A DNA stretch of 64,000 bases from Streptomyces sp. GKU 895 (GTDB taxonomy: Bacteria; Actinomycetota; Actinomycetes; Streptomycetales; Streptomycetaceae), in NCBI GenBank assembly GCA_002027195.1, contig MWJO01000023.1:26087-90086 (forward strand), in the 5' to 3' direction. The translations under genes and the position numbers were made by a program. Positions 1-9,198 of this stretch are shown piece after piece. The notes below the pieces were generated by a model. It did no database searches, was not told where the DNA came from, and saw only the letters and a program-made list of their open reading frames with translations. Every line of letters begins with the position of its first letter. Position 1 is the stretch's first letter.

Positions 1-1
1 C

Positions 2-637
2 GCCGTGGCCGGCGCGGCCACCGGACAGGAAGCCATGTTCGAGGCCGGCAACCGCCGACCCCACCTGATCGTCCTGGACGTGATGCTGCCCGACACCGAC
101 GGTTTCCAGCTCACCCGCGACCTGCGTGCCCAGGGCGTCTACACGCCGGTGCTCTTCCTCACCGCCCGCACCGGCGTCGAGGACCGCATCATCGGCCTGA
201 GCTCCGGCGGTGACGACTACGTCACCAAGCCCTTCCACGTCCAGGAGGTACTGCTGCGCGTCCGTGCCATCCTGCGGCGCAGCAACGCCCCCGCCTCCGT
301 GACCGGCACCAGTCCGCCGCTGCGCTACGCCGACCTCACTCTGGACCAGGCCACTCACGAAGTGCGGCGCGGCAACCGCCCGCTCAAGCTGTCGCCGACC
401 GAGTTCCGCCTCCTGGCCTGCTTGCTCGGCCACCCCGAACGCGTACTGGAGAAGGCCGAGATCCTTCAGCAGGTCTGGCAGTACGACTTCTCCGGCGACA
501 CCCGCATCGTGGACACCTACATCAAGAACCTGCGCCGCAAGATCGACCGCGATCCACCCGCGCTCGTGCACACCGTCCGGGGGGTCGGATACTGCCTGCG
601 CCTGCCGCGTGACGGGGCGCAGGAGGCCGAACGATGA
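2..637 (+). CDS. OmpR/PhoB-family response regulator (5' end cut by window)
   Basis: Two-component response regulator that is phosphorylated on Asp by a histidine kinase and then binds promoter DNA. The receiver domain shows the phospho-acceptor in VLDVMLPDTDG, the conserved Thr in LFLTART and the conserved Lys in VTKPF. A C-terminal winged-helix (Trans_reg_C) domain follows, with SPTEFRLLACLL and the wing segment VRGVGYCLR. The first roughly 30 to 40 residues, including the acidic pocket near the start, lie outside the window. The stop overlaps the start of the kinase gene by four bases (ATGA), so the two are translationally coupled and form a cognate pair. The signal sensed is unknown. Confidence 0.95.
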   Translation, partial: AVAGAATGQEAMFEAGNRRPHLIVLDVMLPDTDGFQLTRDLRAQGVYTPVLFLTARTGVEDRIIGLSSGGDDYVTKPFHVQEVLLRVRAILRRSNAPASVTGTSPPLRYADLTLDQATHEVRRGNRPLKLSPTEFRLLACLLGHPERVLEKAEILQQVWQYDFSGDTRIVDTYIKNLRRKIDRDPPALVHTVRGVGYCLRLPRDGAQEAER

Positions 638-2211
638 AGTGGCCCCGTCGGCTGCGCCCGCGCTCCCTGCGCAGCCGCCTCGTCCTGATAGCCGGGCTGC
701 TGGCCACCAGCGCCGTCCTCGTCTGCCAGTTCGCCGGACTGGCCGTCCTCCGCGGCTGGCTCACCGATCAGGTGGACAACCGCCTCTCCCATTTCCGGCC
801 CCCGAGCCGGGTGTACGAGGACATAGCCGACGACGGGACGCTGCGACCTCCGCACCCCGACGACGCACTGCCCTCCGACTACCGCGTCTTCTTCTACGAC
901 GAGACCGGGAGCCTGCTGCGCACCTCCCTGGGCAGCGGCGACGGCCCAGGCCCCCGGCTCCCGCAGCGGGCAGCCGACCTGCACCTGACCGCCGGTCGGC
1001 CGAGCACCGTTCCAGCCGAGGACGACGCCTCGGGATCCGGCTGGAGAGTGATCGCCTACTCCGGTCCCGACCACATGCGCACCGTCGTCGCTCTCCCCCT
1101 GGACACCGTGGACGGCGCCACCGCCAAACTCCTCTGGCTCAGCCTCGGCCTGGGCGTCGCCGTGGCTATCGGCGTCGTGGCCCTGGGCAACGGCGCCGTC
1201 CGCCTGGGTCTGCGGCCGCTCACCCGCGTCGAGCACACCGCCCAGCACATCACCGACGGCGCTCTCGAACTCAACGTTCCCGTGGCACACCCGGACACCG
1301 AGGTCGGCCGGCTCGGTCTGGCCCTCAACACCATGCTCGACCGTCTGCGGACCGCCCTGCACCGCACGGAGACCTCCGAAGCGCAGCTGCGTCACTTCAT
1401 GGCGGACGCCGGCCATGAACTACGTACGCCGCTCACCGCCATCCAGGGCTTCGCCGAACTCCTCCTGGACGAACCCGACATGCCGGCCGCGCGGCGCCGC
1501 GAGGCGCACGCCCTGCTCGCCCGCAACGCCGACCGCATGAGCCGTCTCGTCGACGACCTGTTCCTCCTCGCCATGCTCGACGACTCACCCGCAGCCCACC
1601 GGGAGCCCGTCGATCTCCTCTCCCTGACCGCGGATGCCATCGCCACCACCGCGATACGCCACCCACACCGGTCCATCACCCTGGAGCCACTCGCGTCTCA
1701 TCCCACCGAGCCCGAGCGTGACCTCGACATCGTCGAGACTCCCGGGGACCCCCATCAACTCGCCCAGGTCCTGGGCAACCTGCTGTCCAACGCCTGCACA
1801 CACACCCCCGCCGACAGCAGCATCCGGGTCCGGGTCGGCGCCACGCCAGCGCCTGCCGCCGGGCAGGTCGGCAGCGGCCGGACGCTGCCGCCCGGCACAT
1901 CCGTGTGCGTCATCGAAGTCGCCGACGACGGCCCCGGCATCAAGCCCGACGAGGCTCCCCATGTGTTCGACCGCTTCTACCGTGCGACACCGCTCGAACC
2001 GGCGAGGGAATCGGTCTGCGAGACCGGTCCCGAACCCAGCGCAGGCCTCGGACTCGCCATCGCCGCGGCCATCGCCGCAGCCCACGGCGGACGCCTCGAC
2101 CTGGACAACCGTCCCGGGGAAGGCTGCACGTTCCGCCTGCTTCTGCCTGATCCCACGACTGCGCCGGAGGACTACGCCGATGAGGCTCACGACGCTCCGC
2201 ATCGCCGGTGA
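634..2211 (+). CDS. Sensor histidine kinase, HAMP and HisKA type
   Basis: Membrane sensor kinase paired with the upstream response regulator. A first membrane segment lies near residues 17-40, followed by an extracytoplasmic domain of about 125 residues, a second membrane segment near 165-187 and a HAMP linker. The H-box HELRTP puts the phospho-His at about H261. The ATPase domain has an N-box (LGNLLSNACTHTP), a G1 box (VADDGPGIKPDE), an F-box (VFDRFYR) and a G2 box (GLGLAIAAAIAAAHGG). About 525 residues is normal for the family. The ATGA overlap with the regulator fixes the start. The ligand is unknown. Confidence 0.94.
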   Translation: MKWPRRLRPRSLRSRLVLIAGLLATSAVLVCQFAGLAVLRGWLTDQVDNRLSHFRPPSRVYEDIADDGTLRPPHPDDALPSDYRVFFYDETGSLLRTSLGSGDGPGPRLPQRAADLHLTAGRPSTVPAEDDASGSGWRVIAYSGPDHMRTVVALPLDTVDGATAKLLWLSLGLGVAVAIGVVALGNGAVRLGLRPLTRVEHTAQHITDGALELNVPVAHPDTEVGRLGLALNTMLDRLRTALHRTETSEAQLRHFMADAGHELRTPLTAIQGFAELLLDEPDMPAARRREAHALLARNADRMSRLVDDLFLLAMLDDSPAAHREPVDLLSLTADAIATTAIRHPHRSITLEPLASHPTEPERDLDIVETPGDPHQLAQVLGNLLSNACTHTPADSSIRVRVGATPAPAAGQVGSGRTLPPGTSVCVIEVADDGPGIKPDEAPHVFDRFYRATPLEPARESVCETGPEPSAGLGLAIAAAIAAAHGGRLDLDNRPGEGCTFRLLLPDPTTAPEDYADEAHDAPHRR

Positions 2212-2450
2212 GGACCGCACCACAGCCGCCCGCGTCGACAAGAAGCACTTCACGCTCCTGCCTCCTACCGACGTGTGGGCCCTGATCGCATCGGGCCCGG
2301 ACTGGGCACAACAGCCGCGACCCACAAAGACGAACAGCTCCCCCTCCACGCCGCGCAGACGACGGAGCCCCCATTCACCCCTCGCAGAGCCATCTGCGCA
2401 GGACCCAACTACCCGTCACGCGTCAAGGAACTGAAACAACCCTGTTCAGC
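2180..2450 (+). pseudogene. Remnant of a fumarylacetoacetate hydrolase-family gene
   Basis: An ATG inside the 3' end of the kinase gene opens a frame that begins MRLTTLRIAGEDRTTAARV and continues with PPTDVWALIASG. This resembles the short N-terminal domain of FAH-family hydrolases. One base-shift later, another frame carries ICAGPNYPSRVKELKQ near 2390-2440, which resembles the FAH motif ICVGLNYxxHxxE. The two frames differ by a net -1 shift. No catalytic domain follows, so the gene is truncated as well as shifted. The identification rests on these two motifs only. Confidence 0.4.
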
Positions 2451-3140
2451 GGTGCCGCCCCTGACCACCACCCGCCCGCACACCACATCCCCACGATCAC
2501 GGCGCTCCGCCACATCGCCGGGCTATGTCGTCGTCCACCATCTGTACACCGGCAACCACTCAACGGAACCGCCTGAATCCCGCCCTGCGCGCAACCGAGC
2601 GGCCCACTTGATCCTCCTGACAGGGTCGACTCTGGTAACTCCCCACGGGCGGCCGAGGCCTGACTCTGACGGCCACACTCGGCGGCCGGCTGGTCCAGAG
2701 GGCAAACACATCCGTCCGCTCGAATCCGGACAGAGCCTCTACAGCGCCATCACTATGGAGAGCCCGGCTGCCCCCGGACACGGCCTCAGGGCTTGACCGC
2801 AGCCAGCACGGCGGCGTGGTCGGCGACGCGGCATGGGAAGAAGAGCGCAGCACACCGATCCACAGGTCTTGGCTATGCCTCCTCCGCTTCCTCGCCACCC
2901 GCCTGAGGGAAGACCGTCGCGCTCGCGGCACTCGACGGCGTCGCTTGAGCGCGGGGCGGCAGGTCCTGCCGACGTACCCGCTCAGGCCGGGAAGACAACC
3001 CGGCGCGCTGGCGACCCGACCTTCATCGCAGGAAGGGCAGGATTCGGGGTAGATGCTGGAGATGCCCGGTGGCCTGCGTCAATAAAGGATGCAGGCCCTT
3101 GTGGCGCTGTCCGTGGCGGCGACCGGAAGGATGAGTCGAT
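2451..3140. other. Intergenic stretch with no convincing gene
   Basis: About 690 bases with no frame showing domain motifs. The longest open frames here are Pro/Arg/Ser/Thr-rich, as expected of reading the wrong frame of GC-rich DNA. A GGAAGG ribosome site at 3124-3129 serves the next gene. Confidence 0.5.
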
Positions 3141-3857
3141 ATGGCGCGTTCGCGTGCGGAAGCGAGCATCAGGCATCCACGGCACGAACGCAGGGGCGAA
3201 GCCCGGCTGCCTGCGGTCGTGGCGACGCTCGCCGCGATCGCCCTGTACCTGTTCCTGCCGCAACGGCTGCTGATCGCTCCGCGCTACGTGCTGCCCGCCC
3301 TGGAGTGCCTGCTGCTCATTCCGCTGATCGCGATCAACCCGAAGCGTCTGACCCGGCAGACAAAGGCGTTCCGGGTGCTGTCTCTCACGCTCGTGGCGGT
3401 CATTGCCGTCAGCAATCTCGTGGCGTTGGGCATCCTGGTCCACGAGCTGGTGTACGCCGGAGTAAAGGACGGCCGGTCCCTGCTGATCGCGGCGCTACAG
3501 GTGTGGCTCACCAACATCATCGTCTTCGGCCTGGCCTACTGGGAGCTGGACCGCGGCGGCCCGGTCAGCCGCACCCAAGTGCCCCGCTCGGCGCTGCCCC
3601 TGGCGGATTTCCGTTTCTCGCAGGACGAGAACGACGACGCCATCCAGGAAGTGGCCGACGGCGCCAGCGGCACCTCGGACTGGGTCCCCACTCTGGTGGA
3701 CTACCTCTATGTGTCAGTCACGAACTCCACGGCGTTCAGCCCGACCGACACGATGCCGCTGTCGACCCGCGCAAAGCTCCTGATGAGCATCCAAAGCGTC
3801 TCCGCCCTGCTCACCTCACTCCTCGTGATCGCCCGAGCTGTGAGCATCCTCCACTGA
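3141..3857 (+). CDS. Multi-TM protein with a two-TM potassium-channel-like end and degenerate filter
   Basis: A membrane protein of 238 residues. Hydrophobic segments lie near residues 20-38, 45-62, 72-100 and 112-135, with a final segment at about 205-236. The C-terminal half reads like the pore helix, filter and last helix of a two-TM ion-channel domain: DYLYVSVTNSTAFSPTDTMP, then a hydrophobic helix ending LLTSLLVIARAVSIL. At the place where a potassium channel has TxGYGD, this protein has NSTAFSPTD, so it is probably not a K+ channel. The GGAAGG site 11 bases upstream supports the start. The surroundings are IS debris, and no function can be assigned. Confidence 0.75.
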   Translation: MARSRAEASIRHPRHERRGEARLPAVVATLAAIALYLFLPQRLLIAPRYVLPALECLLLIPLIAINPKRLTRQTKAFRVLSLTLVAVIAVSNLVALGILVHELVYAGVKDGRSLLIAALQVWLTNIIVFGLAYWELDRGGPVSRTQVPRSALPLADFRFSQDENDDAIQEVADGASGTSDWVPTLVDYLYVSVTNSTAFSPTDTMPLSTRAKLLMSIQSVSALLTSLLVIARAVSILH

Positions 3858-3903
3858 CGGCCGGCCACACCAGCAACCGCCCACCGGTAAACAGCGAGGA
3901 CTG

Positions 3904-3978
3904 GTGATCAACGGCAACAGCTACAGGCTTCGCAACAAGATCTTCGCGATCGACGGCGGCGACGCAGCGACCGCCTGA
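3904..3978 (+). pseudogene. istB: C-terminal fragment of an IS21-type IstB helper
   Basis: This short frame ends in VINGNSYRLRNKIFAIDGG before a stop. It resembles the C-terminus of IS21-family IstB ATPases, which typically end with a (I/V)xGxSYRL(K/R) segment. Nothing upstream in the frame encodes the ATPase core, so only the end of the gene survives. The recognition is from memory of the family. Confidence 0.5.
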
Positions 3979-4089
3979 ATCTGCGGCTTCACCCCATACG
4001 ACCGGGTCGAGGCCTGACGCCCTCGACCGGCCAAACCTTCGTACGCACCTCTGCATTTGAGCCCGTATTTCAGCTCTGCAGATGAACTA

Positions 4090-4149
4090 GTACGCCGACA
4101 GCTTCTCCGCCAACGGGGTAGGTCCACGCTTCCGACGCGGCTTGGTCAT
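4090..4149 (-). pseudogene. Start of a transposase-like gene, stopped after 20 codons
   Basis: The minus strand opens at an ATG with MTKPRRKRGPTPLAEKLSAY and then hits a TAG. The basic RGPxPL start resembles the N-terminus of some actinobacterial IS30-type transposases. The reading frame is lost exactly where sequence shared with the IS21-like debris begins, which could mark an old insertion point. This is weak evidence because the match is short. Confidence 0.3.
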
Positions 4150-4181
4150 CGCAACATCCCTCAGGGGCAGGTGTTGCGATG
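4147..4181. repeat. Perfect 10-bp inverted repeat over a degraded start codon
   Basis: CATCGCAACA at 4147-4156 is the exact reverse complement of TGTTGCGATG at 4172-4181, with a 15-base spacer. On the minus strand the arm includes the ATG of the 20-codon fragment above. It may be an IS terminal structure or a regulatory hairpin of the lost gene. Confidence 0.45.
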
Positions 4182-4496
4182 ACATCTAGAACCCAAGCTG
4201 CAAGTGGAGCCACGAACCACTGTCAGAGCAAGGCTCTACCGCTATCTCATCGGCGAGGACATGAGCGGGCCCAACAGTGCAGCCTTTTACCCCGGCCCGT
4301 GAAGTTGGAGCGCCTTCCGATGTCCGCTGACGAACGCACCGAACCTTGGTACGGCTCAGACCGCGGCATGTGAAAGGCCGCCGCTCCAGTCGTAGCAGCC
4401 ACCTGATGAGATCACTTCTGCAGTAGTTGGGGCTCGGCAATCACCCTGGCAGACCGACAGGAGTGGAGCAGTAGGCTCTCAGGCCCTTCAACCGGA
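4182..4496. other. Intergenic stretch, nothing recognised
   Basis: About 315 bases between the IS debris and the 3' end of the CHAT gene. No motif-bearing frame, strong hairpin or repeat was seen. Confidence 0.5.
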
Positions 4497-7400
4497 TTAT
4501 CGGTCGAGGTCCGCCGTTGTCTCCGATGGGTTCCCGAGGACGTCGAGCAGCTCGGCGATCGAGGCGGCCGCATCCGGCGGGCTCTCTGTTTCCAGGGTTC
4601 TGCGGAACGCCTCCTCGCCGAGGGAGTTCCGCAGGCGCAGGAGCAGCTCGAGACACTTTCGTTGAAAGGCGGTTTCGAAGGCGACGCTCGCGACGAACGC
4701 CTTGTACGCGGACAGGACAGCCTCCCGGCCGAGCCCGAGTTCGATTCTGATCTCGGCCATGTCGTGTAGGGCCTCGGTGTAGGCGTAGGTGTCCGCGGAG
4801 GCCGTCGCTGCGTGGGCGTAGCGCTCGAGCCTGGCCAGTGCCTGGTCCGTCTCTCCGCGTTGCCGGTGGATCGAAGCGAGCTCGTGGTGACCGGCGGTGG
4901 CTTCCTGAACGGCGTCGACGGATGTGAAGATCTCCTGCGCTTCCCGGTAGCGGGCGAAGGCCTGGTCCAGGTCGCCTTCGGCACGGTCGACGTTGGCCAG
5001 GTTCCGGAGGCTGCCCGCGATGTTGTATCGGTCGTCCATGGAGCGGGCCAGGCTCAAGGCCTCGTTCAGGTGGACGCGTGCCTTGGTGAGGTCTCCGCTC
5101 ATCAGCGCGATGACACCCAGTTGGTTGTGGGCCACGGCGATGTCGGTGCGGTCGTCCTCGGTGGCAGCGAGTTCCAGCGCCTCCTCGTAAAGGACGGCAC
5201 TGGCGGGTAGGTCAGCCTGGGACAAGCGCACCATGGCGAGCAGGAGCAGGCTTGCCACGATGGCGTCGGTTCGCCTGCGGCGTCGGTCCGCGGCCAGCGC
5301 GAGGACGGCGGCGGATGCTGCGTCGTCGTGGCGGCCTTGGTCCAGGGCGATCCGGGCCAGGGAGCGCTGGGCGGTCGAGATGTCACCGAGCATGCCGAAC
5401 TCGTTGCTCAGCTCCGCGGCTCGGCCGAAGTGTGCGAGGGCTTCGTCGATCTCGCCTTCCTGTTCCAGCAGTCTGCCCAGGAGATTGAGGGTGGCGGGGA
5501 GACCGGGCCGCTCTCCCGTCTGTTCCTGGAGGCTCAGGGCTCGCTCGGCCAGGGCACGCGCTTCCACGTTGTCCCCGTGCTTCCATGCGACCATGCTCAG
5601 CTCGTGTAGGGAGTGGGCGACACCGCTCTGGTCGCCGGCCTCCTTGTAGGCGAGCATGGCCTTGCGGTGGTAGGCGGTGGCTCCGTCAAGGTCTCCGCGG
5701 TCCGTGGCGAGGATGCCCAGCTCGTGGTAATGCACGGCTGCTCCGGCACGGTTGTCGAGGGATTCCCTGATGTGGGCCGCCTCGCGGAACCAGGCAGTCG
5801 CCCCGGCCTTGTCCCGCGTGGCCTGGGCGACGAATCCGAGCTCGTGCCAGAGCCTGGCGTACCCGTCGACATCGCCGAGTTCCCGGTAGATGGCCTCGGC
5901 CTTCCGCAAGGCCTCGCTGCCCTCCTCGTACTTGCCCCGCCGATGATGCAGCGTGGCGAGATTCATGTGGATCATCGCTGTTTCGGCTCTGTGCTGGTCG
6001 GGCCCCAGTTCGGTCCAGATCGCGATCGCCCGGTCGTAGTGTTCTTGGGCGGCCTGGTCGTCGCCCACCAGTGCGGCGATGTTTCCGAGGAGCATGTGGC
6101 AGGCGGCGACGACGTCCGGCTCGTTCTGGGCCGAGACGAGTTCCAGGGCCGCCTCGCAGTGCGCGGTCGCGGTCGGAAACCGGCCGCGCTGTGCGTCGAT
6201 GACGCCCAGTGCGTGACGCATTTCCGCCATGCGGCGCCGGTTTCCGACGCGTTCGAAGACACCGAGGGCGATCGTGACATGGTGCAGAGCCTCTTCGAGA
6301 TCGCCGCGCGAGACGCGCAGCGCGGCGAGTGCCTGGTGGGCGGCACCGGCCTCCGCGCTGTCGGAGGGCAGCCATTTCAGGATCTCGTGGTGAATCCGTT
6401 CCAGCTGACGCCAGCGTCCACGCGGAAACCAGATCTCGGTGAGCCGGTCGATGGCCTCGTTGGCGTGGTGCTGTTCGCCGGCACGCTGGTGGTGGTAGTA
6501 CGCCGCCTGGAGCAGGTCGGCCCGCGCGTCTGGGTCGTCTTCCGAGGCGAGCTCCACGCGGATCGTGAAGGCCGCCTTGCCGTGCGACTTCGCCAACGAA
6601 TCGGCATCGGCGCGGCGTTCGAGGACGGTGGCGATCCAACGCGGCACGAGGAGCGTGGGTTCGCCGTGCTCGGTGCTGCCCTGGCGGACGATCAGTCCTT
6701 CGGCGATGAGCGCCCGCATGGCCTCCGGGTACGCGTCTTCCGGAACGTGATCCGGGCGCGCCAGTACGGCGCTTTCCTTCGCGGCCCGGCGGTGGACCGA
6801 CGCGTCCAGCAGAACCGTCAGGGTTGTCTCGTCGAGTGCCGCGAGGATGCGGTCGAGGTCGCACTCCTCTGTGAGCAGATCAATGCACGCCGCCATGGCC
6901 TGGGTCGCGTCCCCGTCGGCTTCGAGGAACGATTGGAGTTGTTCCAGGGCCCGTGGATACCCACCGATCGTGGTGAGCACATCGGCGCGGGCCTGCTCCG
7001 GGAGCGCGACCACAGCGGGGAGCCGGAACATCATCATCTTGGTGAATGCGTCGTCCAGCAGCCACGGTTGGTATTGCAGGACGGTCTCTTCGTGGCCGTG
7101 TCCGAGGTGGAAGGGGTGCCGGCTGGTGAAGACGACCTTGACGGGGCTCCCGGGTCCCAGCAACTCGCTGAGGAGTTCGGCGAGTTGTCCGTCACGGACG
7201 GTGTACCTGCCGGATTCGAGCTGGACGAGGTTGTGCTCGAAGCCGTCGCAGAACAGGATCGCCTGTCTCCCTTCGCCCGGGAGGGCCGCGGTGATCTCGG
7301 CAGGGGTGGTCACGCCCCTCACCACCACCGGAACGTCCGGCTCGCTCAGCAGACGGACCAGTTCCTCCCCCAACCTGGACTTTCCGATCCCCTCAAGGCC

Positions 7401-8636
7401 GTGGAGAACTATGTGGGAGTTCTCCCCAGAGGCCAGGTGCCGGGTCAGGGCCCGGAGTTCGAACCTGCGGCCAACCAGTGACGCGGAAGCTGGAAGAGTG
7501 CTGCGGACGTCGGGATCGGTTCCCTCGCCGCTGCGGAACAGCGGCCGTGACGGTCCGGCCAGGAACAGCGCCGGGGTGGCCCACTCAACGAGTTCCGCGT
7601 CGCGGCGCCCCGTTGCCCACTCCAGTCGCGTGGCCTCCAGGTCGCGCCGGACCTCGGACAGGACCCTCAGGATCTCCGGCTCCGGGCTTGTCGCAAGCCC
7701 CCGATAGAAGTGCTCGGCCAGCCTGGACGGGAAATCGTCCGTGACCGGTGCGGTCATGGCCAGCACGGCGGGGATGCCTGCTGCGACGAGCTGACGGCCC
7801 AATCCCGACAGCGCAGCGGTGGTCTGGTCGTCGCCGTCGGCCGGCACGCCGAGCGCGGTCGAGCAGCCGGACAGGACGACCAGCGACGGTGGGATGGTGC
7901 CGGTGAGGGCCGAGGCCAGCTCCGTGGCGGTCAGCGGCTGGGCATTGCCGTACTCATCCTCAAGGATCAGTTCTCCGGGACGTGCGTGGCAGGCGATGTG
8001 GACGACATGGAAGGGTTCTTCGGCGAGCGCCTCGACAAGCGCCGTGCGTGTTCCCTGGTTCAGCAGGCGCACTCGGCCGTCGGTGAGCCGCAGGGGCGAG
8101 CCCAACGCCTCGTGGATGCGGCCGACTTCGGCCTCCAGGTCAAGGGGAGGGCCGTCGTCCGGGGCCGCGAGGGCAACGAGGACTCGCAGGGGTGCCCGCA
8201 GTGTGCTCGCCGTGCCGTTCCCGGCAACAGAGACCGCGCGGAAGACTTCGAGCCCGGGGACGAGTGCGAGCGGCAGGGTCTGCCCGGCCACGATGCAGGC
8301 CTCCCAGGGCAGGTCGGCGACGCGCGGTTGTTCTGCCACGATTCCCAGCCGCACCGGGGCCTCTGCAGCCTGGGCTATGCGCTCGGCCAGCGCCTCACCG
8401 ACAGGCCCGACGCAGAATGCTTCACCGAGGGCCTCCCCGACGAGCAGGAGCCGATGCGCGACCTCGGCGCTCGAACCTCCGCGGCGGGCGAGGTCCAGCC
8501 GCCACAGGAGATCTTCCAGCCGTCGCTCGACGGGCTCGGGGACTCCTGAGGCGAGGGTGTCTCCCGCACCTGTCGTCAGGGAGACCTGATCCGCCGCGAC
8601 GACGAGCCGTAGGTCACGGGCACCGCAATCCGTCAT
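4497..8636 (-). CDS. CHAT-domain protease / STAND P-loop ATPase / TPR protein
   Basis: A 1379-residue cytosolic signalling protein. The N-terminal 360 residues form a caspase-like CHAT domain with the catalytic His in HIACHARPG (about H217) and Cys in VVLSGCSTA (about C258). A STAND-type NTPase follows: Walker A GLEGIGKS (413-420), Walker B ILFCD (about 460-464) and a TSR motif (about 504-506). From about residue 700 to the end are many tetratricopeptide repeats, recognisable by repeated (A)xxxxxLGxxxxxxGD/RxxxA units. In known CHAT-STAND proteins the TPR region senses a signal, the NTPase oligomerises and the protease cuts a target. The gene is divergent from a two-gene unit on the plus strand. 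The substrate is unknown, and the domain assignment is firm. Confidence 0.9.
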   Translation of the reverse strand: MTDCGARDLRLVVAADQVSLTTGAGDTLASGVPEPVERRLEDLLWRLDLARRGGSSAEVAHRLLLVGEALGEAFCVGPVGEALAERIAQAAEAPVRLGIVAEQPRVADLPWEACIVAGQTLPLALVPGLEVFRAVSVAGNGTASTLRAPLRVLVALAAPDDGPPLDLEAEVGRIHEALGSPLRLTDGRVRLLNQGTRTALVEALAEEPFHVVHIACHARPGELILEDEYGNAQPLTATELASALTGTIPPSLVVLSGCSTALGVPADGDDQTTAALSGLGRQLVAAGIPAVLAMTAPVTDDFPSRLAEHFYRGLATSPEPEILRVLSEVRRDLEATRLEWATGRRDAELVEWATPALFLAGPSRPLFRSGEGTDPDVRSTLPASASLVGRRFELRALTRHLASGENSHIVLHGLEGIGKSRLGEELVRLLSEPDVPVVVRGVTTPAEITAALPGEGRQAILFCDGFEHNLVQLESGRYTVRDGQLAELLSELLGPGSPVKVVFTSRHPFHLGHGHEETVLQYQPWLLDDAFTKMMMFRLPAVVALPEQARADVLTTIGGYPRALEQLQSFLEADGDATQAMAACIDLLTEECDLDRILAALDETTLTVLLDASVHRRAAKESAVLARPDHVPEDAYPEAMRALIAEGLIVRQGSTEHGEPTLLVPRWIATVLERRADADSLAKSHGKAAFTIRVELASEDDPDARADLLQAAYYHHQRAGEQHHANEAIDRLTEIWFPRGRWRQLERIHHEILKWLPSDSAEAGAAHQALAALRVSRGDLEEALHHVTIALGVFERVGNRRRMAEMRHALGVIDAQRGRFPTATAHCEAALELVSAQNEPDVVAACHMLLGNIAALVGDDQAAQEHYDRAIAIWTELGPDQHRAETAMIHMNLATLHHRRGKYEEGSEALRKAEAIYRELGDVDGYARLWHELGFVAQATRDKAGATAWFREAAHIRESLDNRAGAAVHYHELGILATDRGDLDGATAYHRKAMLAYKEAGDQSGVAHSLHELSMVAWKHGDNVEARALAERALSLQEQTGERPGLPATLNLLGRLLEQEGEIDEALAHFGRAAELSNEFGMLGDISTAQRSLARIALDQGRHDDAASAAVLALAADRRRRRTDAIVASLLLLAMVRLSQADLPASAVLYEEALELAATEDDRTDIAVAHNQLGVIALMSGDLTKARVHLNEALSLARSMDDRYNIAGSLRNLANVDRAEGDLDQAFARYREAQEIFTSVDAVQEATAGHHELASIHRQRGETDQALARLERYAHAATASADTYAYTEALHDMAEIRIELGLGREAVLSAYKAFVASVAFETAFQRKCLELLLRLRNSLGEEAFRRTLETESPPDAAASIAELLDVLGNPSETTADLDR

Positions 8637-8733
8637 GTAGCCCCCGAATACGCGAGATCGACGCTGAACCCCACCACTACAGGGCTATTTTGACATCGTG
8701 TCATCGGCGCAGCCCCCCAGTTCGGAGGAACGA

Positions 8734-9192
8734 GTGGCCCTGCTCGTCGCGGATCTGATGAGCCGGCTTCCGGCTCGGTTCACCCTCGTCCAAGACGACG
8801 CGGGGTTGCCCGTACGGATCGAGGACCGGGGCCGTTCCCACCCGGTGCTCGCGGTGGAGCCGGATCTACCGGTCTCCGAGCTCCGAGCGGATCCCGACCT
8901 CGAGCGGCTGCTGAGCCAGGGCCTGCCAGGGCTCGTGGTGATGCAAGGCGACTCGGTGCTGGGGGTGCTCCCAGCCGCCGACATCATCGAGTCCGGACGA
9001 CCGCTTGTGTCCCGCACCTACCGGGAGGCGGACGGGCAGGACGCGACACTCCATGGGGAGGCCCGGCCCATGCGGCGGAGAGTTCTGGTCCGGTGCCGAC
9101 AGTGCGGACGGACGAACTCCTACGACTACCTGCTGCCCACGGCGCGGACCCTGTGCGCGGGCGGCCACGTACTCGACGCGGACATGAGCTGA
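8734..9192 (+). CDS. Small CBS-like protein with C-terminal zinc ribbon
   Basis: A protein of about 152 residues. The middle part, around HPVLAVEPDLPVSELRAD and GLVVMQGDSVLGVLPAADI, has the strand-helix pattern of a single CBS motif. The C-terminus carries CRQCGRTN and then LCAGGH, a CxxC...C...H arrangement fitting a zinc ribbon. I chose the GTG at 8734 because GGAGG sits five bases upstream at 8724-8728. An in-frame GTG at 8698 would add 12 residues but has no ribosome site. The next gene starts six bases after the stop, so the two are coupled. The role is unknown; an adenylate-sensing or adaptor function for the divergent CHAT protein is inference. Confidence 0.75.
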   Translation: MALLVADLMSRLPARFTLVQDDAGLPVRIEDRGRSHPVLAVEPDLPVSELRADPDLERLLSQGLPGLVVMQGDSVLGVLPAADIIESGRPLVSRTYREADGQDATLHGEARPMRRRVLVRCRQCGRTNSYDYLLPTARTLCAGGHVLDADMS

Positions 9193-9198
9193 CGCGGT

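Noticed and set aside
5613..7481. Long plus-strand frame opposite the CHAT gene
   Set aside because: It mirrors the TPR-coding strand, has no domain motifs and is rich in Gly/Val/Arg as expected of a GC-rich shadow.
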